The position numbers and the translations under genes were made by a program. A model generated the notes under the pieces. It worked only from the letters and a program-made list of their open reading frames with translations. It did not search any database and was not told the origin of the DNA. Positions 47,055 to 57,930 of a stretch of 64,000 nt of DNA are shown in pieces; positions within the stretch are counted from its first letter, which is position 1, and every line of letters starts with the position of its first letter. This DNA comes from Laccaria trichodermophora (lineage: Eukaryota; Basidiomycota; Agaricomycetes; Agaricales; Hydnangiaceae). The stretch is taken from NCBI GenBank assembly GCA_018417955.1, contig JACTVC010000004.1, positions 1,364,001 through 1,428,000 on the forward strand, given 5' to 3'.

Positions 47055-47816
47055 ATAGCGTATCTACTGAATGCCCTGGATCGGGCAGCTGAAAAGTACA
47101 GATCGGCGTGGCGTGCTTTGTCAGTCCTTGATCCTGGCAGCTCATGGTCAACACGGTTTCAGGAGTTGAAGAGGGAACACATGAGTGGTCCTGGAAGGGA
47201 TCCTGAAGATGCCTTGACAACCAACAGTCAATATGAACCATCGTGGATCTGGCTTGTGCCATGTGTCAGTGATTCTAGCAATGCTGAGATGACAATCGCT
47301 GAGGATGAGTTTAACAAGACTATGAGAGTTGAATGGTCAAAGGTCAGGGCTCGTATGCGGAGATGGAATGAAGAGTTGTTGATTGTTCAAGAGGAGATGC
47401 AACGAGTCATTGTTTACCAACAGTGGAAAGTGGCTTGGTGGCGGGAACAGAGTGCTCTGCATGACCATCCTGACATGACCATTTTAAGTGGGATTTCCGG
47501 TTATGCCTATAAGCAAGCTGCCATTTCTCTTTGCTTAGCAGAGAGGTGTGCAGTATATTGGCTACTGCACCTGAAGGGTAAGGGGATAACGCCATGTTGG
47601 GCATCAGATTTTGAGCACTTGGTAAATCAAGTCTCAGTGGATGTTGATGTTACTGGTGATGATGAGGGAGGGGGGGATATACATTTGGGTGGCAGTAGTG
47701 AAAATTTTGAGGGGGATATTGAACATGAAGGTATTGAAGAGGATGCGAGTGATGGAGGTCTTGACGAGGATGGAGGTCTTGATGAGCATGCTGATGACTT
47801 TGATTTTGATGATTAG
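47055..47816 (+). pseudogene. KDZ transposase, C-terminal part
   Basis: Continues the split KDZ gene. Removing the 6.3-kb insert and one ATAG joins AQVYIDVAIA to YLLNALDRAAEKYRSAWRAL in one frame. Following are the family's C-terminal words: SVLDPGSSW, PSWIWLVPCV, RVEWSKVRARMRRWNEELL, EEMQRVIVYQQWK and GYAYKQAAISLCLAERCAVY. It ends with an Asp/Glu/Gly-rich tail and TAG at 47816. This half is open, unlike the middle part, so the damage upstream and the insertion together silence the gene. Confidence 0.9.
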
Positions 47817-47859
47817 TATCCAATAGTAAGATCGGACTGACTGCATATTTGAACTTAAT

Positions 47860-48870
47860 ATATTGATGGATAGACTAAGTGGAAAAATAAACTGATTAAA
47901 ACATGGGTCATGGGAGGCAAAGAAATGGGTAAATTGATGGAAAGGAACAGCAGGCAGGCAAAGAAATATGGGTGTGGGGAAATGAAATGGTTAAAACACA
48001 GACCTGGGTAAATGAAGAATGTAGGCCTGGGAATGAAAGAAATGGCTAAAACATAACCTAGGGAGGCAAAGAAATAGGTGGATGGGAGAAAAGAAATAGA
48101 TAAACATGGGCCCAGGTAGGGAAAGACATAGCTAAAACATCGGCAAAGGCAGGCAAAAGAAATATAGGTGTGGGGCAATGAAATGGATAATAGATAAACA
48201 TCGGCACAGGGAAGGAAAGAAATAGATAAAGATTGGCACAGGGAGGGAAAGAAATAGCTAAAACATAGGCACAGGGAAGTAAAGAAATAGATAAATATAC
48301 AGAAGGCAGGCAAAGAAATGGATAAAACATACAGAAGGCAGGCAGTGAAATGGAAAAAACAGGCAAAGAAATAGATGGGTGGCAGGAAAGAAATAGATAA
48401 ACATTGGCACAGGGAGGGAAAGAAATAGCTAAAACATCGGCACAGGGAAGTAAAGAAATAGATAAATATACAGAAGGCAGGCAAAGAAATGGCTAAAACA
48501 TACAGAAGGCAGGCAGTGAAATGGAAAAAACAGGCAAAGAAATAGGTGGGTGGCAGTAAAAAAATAGATAAACATTGGCACAGGGAAGGAAAGAAATAGC
48601 TAAAACATTGGCACAGGGAAGTAAAGAAATAGATAAAATATACAGAAGGCAGGCAAAGAAATGGATAAAACATACAGAAGGCAGGCAATAAAATGGAAAA
48701 AACAGACAAAGAAATAGGTGGGTGGGAGGAAAGAAATAGATAAACATTGGCACAGGTAGGGAAAGAAATAGCTAAAACATCAGCATAGGGAAGAAATGAA
48801 ATGAATAAGGCAGGCAAAGAAATATAGAGCTGGCAGGGGAAAGAAATAGATGACTGGAAATGAATGAAAT
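47860..48870. repeat. Higher-order repeat, about 170-bp period
   Basis: Short GGCAAAGAAATAGATAAACA-type units are arranged in a larger repeat. ATAAATATACAGAAGGCAGG recurs near 48291, 48462 and 48634. The 320-residue minus-strand frame is the array read through (Phe/Leu/Cys/Pro repeats such as PAFCMFYPF) and not a gene. Confidence 0.9.
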
Positions 48871-49560
48871 GGCAAAGACATCAGACCAATGACATTAATT
48901 GGCCATTCAAATGACATGAATTTCATATCATTTGCCACACCATTTCATATCATAGAATTTATTGGCTTCAATGAAATCTCTGTGCTGGCATTTGCCTTGT
49001 GTATATTATATAAGTGGTAGCTACCACTCCTTCGTTTTTCATGGGCACTTGTTCATTGTCGTCGTGTGTGTGTCATTGTTGTCATATGTGCATCGTTGTT
49101 GTCATGTGTGCATTGTCCGTTGTGGTCATTGTCCGTTGTGGTTGTCTCAGTGGTGTACCATTGGCCCATGACGTGGCAACGTCATGGGCCCTCTTCCTTG
49201 TCCTTGGGCCATCATTTCACATTGGCGTGAGTGTCGTTGGAGTGGGTGTCATGGGCGTGGACGTGGAGATTGGTGCCGTGGGTGGCGTTGGCGTTGAAAG
49301 GGCAGTGAGGGGCATCAAGAGGGAATGGGTGGTGGTGGTGGAAGGGAAAGCGATGGTCATGGAGGTGTGATGATGCCAAACAGGAGATGTGACGATATGG
49401 CATGCCCTCAAGTAAGTCACGTGATCTCACCCCACAGACTGAACAAAATTATGAATCCTTATTCCAGCTATCACTGACCTACACTATATGTAAATTATAA
49501 CCCTTCCATTCATTGATCATCAAAATTGTAAGTTTATTGTGTAGTCTATTTTCGCTTTTT
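48871..49560. other. GT-rich spacer, nothing recognised
   Basis: Contains GTCATTGTTGTCATATGTG-like low-complexity sequence around 49060-49150 and GGCGTGGGTGTC-like sequence around 49220-49300. Both strands are open by composition. No gene is supported. Confidence 0.45.
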
Positions 49561-49589
49561 TAGTAGTATTCATATATAATAATAATAAT

Positions 49590-49800
49590 AATATACTGGA
49601 ATGACTGGAATCCACTGGACTCCACTGGACTCTGACTGGACTCATAGTCCACTGGACTGGGACTGGACTCAGGAAAGTGGCTGGCAGTCCAGTGGGAGTC
49701 CACTGGACTGGACTGGACTAGACTGGACTGGACTGGACTAGACTGGACTGGACTGGACTGGACTGGACTGGACTGGACTCCAGTGGACTGGGCATTCTGC
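49590..49800. repeat. ACTGG pentanucleotide microsatellite
   Basis: Runs of ACTGG/GGACT, nearly pure at about 49705-49782 and mixed with TGGACTCCAC on the left. It lies at the left end of the CxC6-like element, and its TGGACTCC words are the inverse of GGAGTCCA at the right end. Confidence 0.9.
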
Positions 49801-49866
49801 CAGCCAATCTGGCCTGGTAAGAGGGCCACTGGAGTCCATATGGATTAGGTGGGGGAGGGTAAAGAC

Positions 49867-51166
49867 CTCGCAGATTTTATGGCCAATGAAGATCCTGCAG
49901 CAGTGATAGGAGCAGATGAAAATTCTACTGTACCTGTTTTAACTGGAGAATATGCAAATTTATCTGCACAAGATACTACAAGAGAGGGACAAGCAGCCCA
50001 ATTAAGAGCAAACAATCTCAATAATGCTGATCCCAATGCTATGGATGTCAGTGATGATGATGCTGATTGTTCAATAATTATTTTGGATGGTGTTGTGATG
50101 GGCCCTCAGGTAATTAAACTTACTTGGCCTTCCAGAAACTGGATGCTGACTTCTTTTTAGCACTGTGCAGCAGAAGGATGTATTAAAGACTTACAAAATA
50201 CAAGAGGAGGGGCATTTTGTGAGGAACATGAAAGAGAATATAGGAATAGATGCTGTATCCATGACTGTGCTCGAGATAGAGTTGAAAATACACTGGCATG
50301 CCTCTCTCACCAAGCAGAATGGAAGAAATACAAACTTGACCACAGTCACTCAAGCTTGCTTGGAGTAAAAAGAATGTTACAAAGACCAGAAGAAAGAAAT
50401 GCTTGGGAGCCTGGTCTCTGCTGAACTGTTCAGCCCCATGATGCTGATGATGATGTTATAATTCCACAACACAATTATTTTGGAGCAGCCAGATTTTATT
50501 GTGTTGAAACAATTACAGCACCATGTGGTGTTGTAATTGCATGGGTTAAATTTGACAGAGCTGAGTCTCCAACCAACATTCTTAATTGGTTAGAGAAAAT
50601 ATATCCTACTGAGGAGTCTCAACCACACTACATTTGCATTGATAAAACTTGTCGAGTACTTAGAACAGCTATTGCAAATGGAAGCTGGGATAGATGGAAG
50701 AAAACCACATGTTTCATTGTTGACTCTTATCATTATATCAATCATCACACATTGGATTATTTGTGCCACAAATGGTGTAACCCTGGTCCATTAAATGGTT
50801 CTGCTCCAAATCTTGTCAAAGTTGCTCATGATAAGAATGGTCGACCACATCTTCAACAGGCATTTAATACACAGGTATGCATTATGCATTTCTATTAATT
50901 TTAATTTGATTTGACTGACTCAATTTTAGGCATGTGAACAATTGAATTCTTGGCTTGGAGGATTTGAGTCCATTCTCAAACGAATGAAAACTGGAAATTT
51001 TGATTGGTTTTTGCATACCATGCTTTTCTATCACACTCAGCATGTTATTCAAAAGCAAGGACAGCAGGAAGAGCCTCACCAAATCATTCAAATTAATGAT
51101 GAGGAGGATGATGACAGTGAAGAAACTATTATAGAGAGACATTGGGATGTGGAAGATGATGACTAA
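49867..51166 (+). pseudogene. KDZ-associated CxC6-like gene, single nonsense codon
   Basis: Exon 1 (acidic, MDVSDDDADCSIIILDGVV) is spliced at 50109-50160 to a Cys/His cluster (HCAAEGCIKDL, GGAFCEEHEREY, RCCIHDCARD, LACLSHQAEWKKY) of the CxC6 type that accompanies KDZ transposases. It then reads NYFGAARFYCVETITAPCG, VIAWVKFDRAESPTNILNWL, HYICIDKTCRVLRTAIANG and FIVDSYHYINHHTLDYLCHK. A second intron (50876-50929) leads to ACEQLNSWLGGFESILKRM and an acidic C-terminus. The only break seen is TGA at 50422-50424 between two otherwise continuous halves of one frame. The start could be the frame's first ATG near 49879 (MANEDPAAV), since the upstream start is not ATG in this frame as far as I can tell. 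Confidence 0.75.
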
Positions 51167-51439
51167 AGTGGTGTATTATGTAGTATTGGATGTATTATAT
51201 AGCATTGGAGTCAATGTTTTTTTTTGAAACTGCACTCAAACAGTAAATCCCTTAAGACAGTCTAAAATGAGTGTAGTCCATCTGAAGTCAGGTGGAGTCC
51301 AGACAGAGTCTATGTGGACTCCAGATGGACTCCAGCTCCATGATCCTGAAATACATGTATTGTAGGCGGAGTCCATCTGGAGTCCAGATACCCATCTGGA
51401 GTCCATCTGGAGTCCAACCGGAATGTGTGGGGGAGTGTA

Positions 51440-52470
51440 AAGTACACATAAAAACCATTGAGACTGTCCTTCATCATTATCACAGACTTAGCTTTTCCCT
51501 TCCACTCCTTTTCTTGTATTCTCTATGCCAAAGCTTCATACCCATACCAAGTCTCTGTGACTACAGATATTTCTCTGGAGGTATGTCCTGCCTCATCTTT
51601 AACTGATGGGATGAAGTTGACCTTACATTTTGCAAAAGGTAAGGTATAAACAATGGCCCTGAGCATTACCCTTTGCAAAAGCTCAATCTTCCACTCTGTC
51701 TATCACCTGTACAAGCCAACATTCTCCATTTGGGGATTTCACAAGTGGGATCTCTTTATGACAAGGTTCATACATTCATAATCATTCAATGAAGGGAAGT
51801 AAAACTCACCTCTAAACTTTTCCAAGTTAGTCCTTGCCAGGTCGACTCTTCCTCTGAGCTCTAAGTCTTTATTCCACCATACCCAGTTTTTATTTCCAAA
51901 TACTATGCCAGATATGAGCCACTCAAATTGCGAGCATTACTCTACTACAGGCCAGGCCATCATACAATCTCATATGTCTGACCTGCCTGTTTTTCTTCAT
52001 CAAGCTCATGTCTATTGGGTTTCACCTGCCTGCAGTGCCTGTACTGTGACCACAGAACATCCTCTGCACCATAAGTGCCATGGAAGGACAAGGGCCAGAT
52101 TGAAGACACAAGGTAGGAGGATTAGATGAACACAGTGGGGGCAGCTGGAATAGGTTGAGAAGGTTACAACTGCTGTTATGAGGTAACTCAGATGGCTTGT
52201 TGGATTCTAGCTGTGCTTGCCTCCTTTTGAATTTTGTAAAATTGTGTGCTCTTCATTAATTTGTTTTTCATACTTTACAATGTTCATGAGAACCACCACG
52301 CAATTCAAATCATACAAGTCCCAGTACCCTTATTTTATGTGCATACAAGACATTGGAATTATTTTTCTGCTTAACAAGTTGGAGGCTGACATTGGGCTGA
52401 TGATACCTTCAACAAGACAATGACTTAATAAACAGGAACTGGACTTGTTAATGCAAGGCAATGGCCCTTA
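51440..52470. repeat. Unit block resumed (matches 15.0-16.1 kb)
   Basis: Counterpart of 14990-16095. It marks the right side of the insertion. Frames are short, and no gene is recognised. Confidence 0.6.
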
Positions 52471-52477
52471 GCATCAG

Positions 52478-52733
52478 CAAGATCACAATTTACTTATCTA
52501 CTTTCTCCCACTTTTTGACTTGCCACAGGTCAAAAAGCTGGAAAGTTGGAAATACAGCTATCAAAATAAAACCCATGCCAACCTGAATGCATTCAAAATT
52601 AGTTGCTTTTCAGGGTACTGAGCCTGGCTTTTTGCATTTGTGGCTTTTCTGCTTTTTTCAACTTTTTATTGGCTTTTGCCAGCTTTTTCTGGCTTCTACA
52701 AGTAGAATAAGTAAAATGCAAAAGTACCAATGA
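52478..52733 (+). repeat. Dispersed 265-bp repeat, copy 2, with empty site in unit 1
   Basis: Matches 26160-26420. In unit 1 the flanks ACTTGTTAATGCCAGGGGAT and AAGGTAAATTTTTAGTATTT (about 16073-16120) are adjacent without it, so it inserted after the unit duplicated, or was lost from unit 1. Confidence 0.8.
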
Positions 52734-52780
52734 GGTAAGTTTTTACAATGCAGGCATGATGTGAAAACATCTGATACTAT

Positions 52781-54031
52781 TCATAATGCCATGGTCATAT
52801 CAAGAATAACTACACAGCCAGTTCGGTACCCCAAACATATTCGGCTGCCCCAAATTGAGGAACACCAAAAGTTGCGATATTGGGAGGGGATATAGCAGTC
52901 ATGGTGGTTGGTCATTATCCAGTCATTGTCATCTGATAAATGGGTAGAGAAATTCATGCCAAGTGTAGGTTGCTGTGAGGGATAGATGATGTGGAATTCC
53001 CCAGAGGTAGATTTATTCACCATACTTCCATCAGGCAATGTGGTGTCTGAAGTAAGTATTGAGTGAGAATTACCTGTTGTCAGATTCCAAATTCGGACTG
53101 TTTTGTCATGTGATCCAGAGACAACTTGGCTGCCATCCTGTGAGAATGTGACAGACATCACCCAATCTGTGTGGCCCTTCAGCTCAGCCTCCACCTCACC
53201 TGTCATCACATTCCAAATTCGGACCGTTTTATCAGATGATCCAGAGACAACTTGGCTGCCATCCTGTGAGAATGCGACAGAGTTCACCCAACTTGTGTGG
53301 CCCTTCAGCTCAGCTTCCACCTCCCCCATCATCACATTCCAAATTCGGACCATGTTGTCATCTGATCCAGAGACAACTCGGCTGCCATCCTGTGAGAATG
53401 CAACGGACTTCACCTGACCTGTGTGGCCCTTCAGCTCAGCCTCCACCTCACCTGTGGTCACATTCCAAATTCGGACCGTTTTATCAGATGATCCAGAGAC
53501 AACTCGGCTGCCATCCTGCAAGAATGCGACAGAGTTCACCCAACTTGTGTGGCCCTTCAGCTCAGCCTCCACCTCACCTGTGGTCACATTCCAAATTCGG
53601 ATTGTTTTGTCACATGATCCAGAGACAACTCGGCTGCCATCCTGTGAGAATGCAACAGACCTCACACAATCTGTGTGGCCCTTCAGCTCAGCCTCCACCT
53701 CGCCTGTGGTCACATTCCAAATTCGGACCATTTTGTCATCTGATCCAGAGACAACTCGGCTGCCATCCTGTGAGAATGCAACAGATATCACTATTGACCC
53801 ATTTTGCATAATCAGCTCTGCAGGGCCCCATGAGTCAGATAATCCAAGGGTCACTTTTGGAACTCTGCTGACATCTGCAATGTAGGTCTTGCGAATCAAT
53901 GAATTCTTTGGGATCCAAACAAGTGCAGACTGATAGATCTCCATGCAATGTTTCTGGACACCTTTAAAGTTCATTTGTAAACACCGCTGGGTGTCATAAA
54001 CAAGTGACTGAAGGTCATGGAATTTTGGGTC
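52781..54031 (-). CDS. WD40 exon of NACHT-WD40 gene, copy B
   Basis: Joined to the NACHT exon by an intron at 54032-54093, in frame (SVLL then DPKFHDLQSLVYD). After SALVWIPKNSLIRKTY come six 42-residue WD40 repeats with few differences (SVAFSQDGSRVVSGS, DKTVRIWNVTTGEVEAELKG), one more than copy A. The end is the C-terminal module (MTNHHDCYIPSQYRNFWCSS, ICLGYRTGCVVILDM). A complete WD40 propeller usually has seven blades, so six plus the end module may be short or may vary between copies. The exon has no stop. In this family the WD40 array is the sensing part. Confidence 0.88.
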   Translation of the reverse strand, partial: DPKFHDLQSLVYDTQRCLQMNFKGVQKHCMEIYQSALVWIPKNSLIRKTYIADVSRVPKVTLGLSDSWGPAELIMQNGSIVISVAFSQDGSRVVSGSDDKMVRIWNVTTGEVEAELKGHTDCVRSVAFSQDGSRVVSGSCDKTIRIWNVTTGEVEAELKGHTSWVNSVAFLQDGSRVVSGSSDKTVRIWNVTTGEVEAELKGHTGQVKSVAFSQDGSRVVSGSDDNMVRIWNVMMGEVEAELKGHTSWVNSVAFSQDGSQVVSGSSDKTVRIWNVMTGEVEAELKGHTDWVMSVTFSQDGSQVVSGSHDKTVRIWNLTTGNSHSILTSDTTLPDGSMVNKSTSGEFHIIYPSQQPTLGMNFSTHLSDDNDWIMTNHHDCYIPSQYRNFWCSSIWGSRICLGYRTGCVVILDMTMAL

Positions 54032-54093
54032 CTGTCAATCACAAAATTATTAGACTTGCAATGTTTTCTCCTTCATTATGGCAAATAACTTAC

Positions 54094-55596
54094 CAATAAA
54101 ACAGATATTACACCACCCAGGGATTTCAGTCCTGTTTGTAGCTTGCCCAGTATACTGAGACACTCTATCCAGTGCAAAAGATGCTTGTGCAGAAAAACAC
54201 AAAGAGTGTCAACAAGTACAGGGTCAAATTTCTTGACCTCTGCTAAATGATCAGCCCAATAGATGCATGAGTATTTGAGTGCTTCAGAAATTTTGCCAGC
54301 ATTCTCTAGAGAGTTGGCCCTGTCTCTGCATGACAATGTCAATTCTTTGGGGATTTCACATATGTTGTGCTTCAGTGACTTGTTCATCAGCATTAAACAT
54401 TTGAGAGCAATCAGTGTATGACCCTTGGAAGCAACCAGTGAAGGAAATGATGGGCAACGCTCAGGAGAACACCAGACTGGATTGGTGATAAAGTCAGGAA
54501 ATGAGGCATGGAATGGAGCAACCACAGCTCCAGGTTGATCAGGAATGTGAATAACAGAGGTGAGCCATGACAAATATGACTGCACATTGCTTTCCGGTAA
54601 TAGAGATGAAATGGCTTCCATCGACAATGGATTTCGAAGGAATATGGTGATCAACAAGACATTTCTCATACCATCAACTTCATGCAACTCCTTGTCTTCA
54701 CAGACCTTTTCCATGACATGTACATAGAGAGAATTGATCTCGGTTTCGAACTTGTTGATTGATTTCTGGCCATGGGCCAACATTGCGGCGATACGGGGCT
54801 TATAGTTTTCACCACCATTGGTGATGTACCGAACAGCAGTTGCTGCATAAATGAAGAGCCTGCCAGAACTTGTGACAAGACTGGACAGTTCGTCATCCTT
54901 GATGTGGGCCAATGATCTCCTGAGATATATCCGGATATCGTTCTGGACTACATCCTTCTCGATGTCATGGAGATAGAAGTACTCTTGAATGCTATCACCA
55001 GTAGACCTGAAGGCAGTGCGAATCCGATTCTCATCTCGACTGGCTAGGAATATCTTGAGCGGAATTTTCGACGCCCATTCAAGAACAAGTTTAATGAACA
55101 ACACGACAACTTCAAGGTTGGCACATTCATCAGCGGCATCAATAACGACAACTTTATCCACCACGACCGGGCCGATGGTCGTTCGAACAGGATTATAAAC
55201 CAGCCGCTTGAACTGCTCCTTCATGTTAGAATATGTTGGTTCCGCCAGAGTAGGGTCATCCTCGATGGCCTTGATGACCTCAACTTTGATAGCGGGTGAA
55301 GCCCTCGCCAGCGAGTGTGCAATAACAGGAATAATGAGGCGTGCGTTCCTAGTTTTCTCCGATGCTCGAGAAGCAAAGAAACTGCCGCCAAGAATGTTTT
55401 TCGCCTCGAGATGCTCACAGAACGTGTGCGCGATGGTCGATTTTCCGATTCCCGCCATACCTACCATCCAGTACACCCTGCTGCTATTGACATCCGAGGC
55501 CCAAGTGTCCAATTGTTCGAGGACCTTTACGCGGGTCCCTTGCATGCAGCCGGTGGGGTCGCCGTAAGACGACTGTCGAGTTTTATATGATGTCAT
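54094..55596 (-). CDS. NACHT ATPase exon of NACHT-WD40 gene, copy B
   Basis: Open from the visible Met (MTSYKTRQSSYGDPTGCMQG) to the intron donor at 54093. It carries Walker A GMAGIGKST, Walker B VVVIDAADEC (copy A has AIDEC), ASRDENRIRTAF and a helical arm (HDIEKDVVQNDIRIYLRRS, AATAVRYITNGGENYKP, FHASFPDFITNPVW). With the WD40 exon, about 900 residues of an NLR-type receptor are readable. The frame stays open upstream (SIEKLNHE), so an N-terminal effector or linker exon beyond about 55620 is likely but was not found; the gene may be N-terminally truncated. The GMAGIGKST motif in a fungal NACHT protein suggests a role in non-self recognition or programmed cell death, by family knowledge only. 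Confidence 0.88.
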
Positions 55597-57930
55597 TTCG
55601 TGATTGAGCTTTTCGATGGAATCTGTGGGTCCACGAAGCTTAGCGCTATGTTCTGTTGAGCTAGTTCATCTCACCTTGACCCCGATGTTCATGAATCTCC
55701 ATCTTAAATTCCAATCAATATTTAAAACTATTCATGCTGGGTTACCGGACACACCTTTTGAGCATCATAGAAATTGGAATCCCTTATAACAAAGTCGTGC
55801 GCTCCCTGCATTACATTCTGGGATTCCCGAAGACAAAGGAAATGAGCGAATGAATTTGTTTGCACATTTTGAACACACCAGAGAGGTACCCTCTCCCGTA
55901 ACTTCAGGCGCCCTAGTAGCCGTCGAGCTAGATTTCGTTGGCAGGACGCCATCTGCGGGCGTGGGGGTCATGAACTCCCACCTCAAACCGCCAGGGCGTT
56001 CATCATGTGGGTGAATTGCGTCCATGAGGCGATCAGGTAATTTCTTGGACTCTCCTTGCAAATGATTTTCGCGGGGGCGATTAAGATCAGACATCGTGGT
56101 CCAGAAGAGAGCGTCGATGCTGTGCAGCGTCAATTTGCACAATGGGTAGCGGGCCGGTCCTGGGGTCAGCTGACATTTAACGCGCAGTGGCGTGGTTCGG
56201 CGTCAAGTCAGCGAGGAAGCACCTGGAAGCGCAAGAAAAAACGGTGGTCAATGGAGAAGTGCGAGACAGGGAAAACAACGCCTTTCAGCGGACTGAAGGG
56301 GATGAAGAGACAACATTTCATTCTAGATATTTACAAGGGACAAGCTAAAACAAACCTTAAAAGACGAGCACACATAGATGCCTCGTTCACCACCATTAAG
56401 TAGGATCTAGCACCCGTTATTCTGGCTCTATCTCCTGTCATCCATCGTCCCTCACATTCCTTCTAGCCCCTCTCGCTACCATCCTCCTCACTAATCCGCA
56501 GGAGTGGGTGTGTGTGTTTCAAACGTTGTGAGAGGACAAGAACCCACCGAGACAGACGACGAATGATGGGGGTCGCAGGGATGATCTTGGTTTCCTTCAG
56601 CACGGGCCCATTCCGTCGGCGATCGTAAGTTGTGACCAGGCTTGGCAGCACTGTATTTCACTACCGCTGGATAGCTGTCATTAGAGAGAAGCCGTTGGTC
56701 ACGGAGCTGCGGAGTGCTGAGATCTAGGTGGGGAATCCCCAGGGAAAGCATCGGTACGAATCACGGAACGCCAGACAGTTGCAGGGGTCGGCACGGGCAA
56801 GCACATCATCCTTCGCGCTGACATTCGAAGCAGGCGTTGGCTCATCACCTACGGGACGGTGTGCTCGTTTGTGTAAACTCGACGCTCCAGAGTTGCCACG
56901 TCATCGACCTTTCAGAACGATAGTGTGATCAGCCCGTCGTCGAAAGCCGGAGGTGTTGGAGCCGTACCCAAAGCAAGAGGACGTACGTGATGTCTCCCAG
57001 CGCCCTACGTATAGGACGTGGTCCAAGGCGATTTGATGCACCGTAGAGAGTCGAGTGTGTCGGACGTTGAACGTTTCCCGGTTAATCGTAAGCCTGACCA
57101 AAGGAAACCAGGGCCACAACATAGCCAAGAGCAGAAGAGCTGATACCGGGGTTTCCATGAAACAGCAAACTGCCCTCTAGAAATGAAGACACTTGGCATG
57201 ACTTGATCTGTCAAAGGATTGGCGTTCGTACCTGCGATAGAACACTGGCGTCGACCCTTCTCCTCCACAACTACCCAACTCGTGTACAACCCATTTCTGC
57301 CACAAGTCATCCTCAGCACATCGACGAATGGACCGGAACTTATCGATTATCCCTGGTATGCGTGAATCGAGTCCGAGGGAATGGTACGCTACTAGTGAAT
57401 GCAATGTCAGAAAACTAGTACTTAGAAAGGGTAGAGCGTGGACGTACGGTACGTGACGCAATCTTCCGGACTCGTCCTCCAGTCGTCAACCTATGATCGA
57501 AACGCTGACGGGCAGTGTATATGCTTGTTTGAGTTTGCGTCGCAGAGGTGGAAATTATGGGCGGTGACCGGTATGCATCAGTAAGAGACATGGCGGAACT
57601 GGATGACGGGCGAGACAAGTTGTCAGAGAGAAGAGGACTGGATGAATCTGAGAGACACGTACTTTATTACTCATTGGCTCCACCTCTCATGTATCCGAGG
57701 CCAACTTCATTCAATGCAATGAACACACACGTGGTTCAACGATCCGAGAGAGAGCGCGGAACTGGCTGAGCGCGGTTTTCTTCCTCGGCCAAAGGAGCTG
57801 GTGGGCAGCGTCGGACGGTGGGCACACAGTGGATGGTCCTACCCTCCGAGTCCTAGTACTCACTAGCGTTGCTCACGGTAAGTAAAGGAAAACGGCCAGG
57901 TGCCGGATGCAGTGAATATGGGAGGGAATC
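55597..57930. repeat. Unit block 3, copy 2
   Basis: Upstream leader of the NACHT gene to about 55890 (the empty site of the 1.7-kb insertion), then the block shared with 20863-22880. Short frames recur, but no gene family is recognised. Minus-strand frames near 57005-57461 have weak protein-like similarity to 60839-61226. Confidence 0.6.

Larger units (their letters stand above)
49590..51435 (+). mobile_element. CxC6/KDZ-type element with inverted GGAGTCCA ends
   Basis: The left end has repeated TGGACTCC, and the right end (51270-51430) has repeated GGAGTCCATCTGGAGTCCA, in inverted orientation. Between them lies one transposon-type gene. Unit 2 sequence resumes directly after it at about 51440, so its right end is also the right edge of the whole 17-kb insert. 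Confidence 0.6.

Noticed and set aside
47855..48817. 320-residue minus-strand open frame with many Phe/Leu/Cys, resembling a membrane protein
   Set aside because: It is the translation of a higher-order tandem repeat; the same peptide words recur with the repeat period and no family signature is present.
49700..49790. ACTGG runs considered as a telomeric repeat
   Set aside because: Not a known fungal telomere unit, short, internal and flanked by related degenerate words of a transposon end.
53103..53885. Plus-strand repetitive frames of 104-191 residues
   Set aside because: Antisense shadows of the WD40 exon of NACHT copy B.
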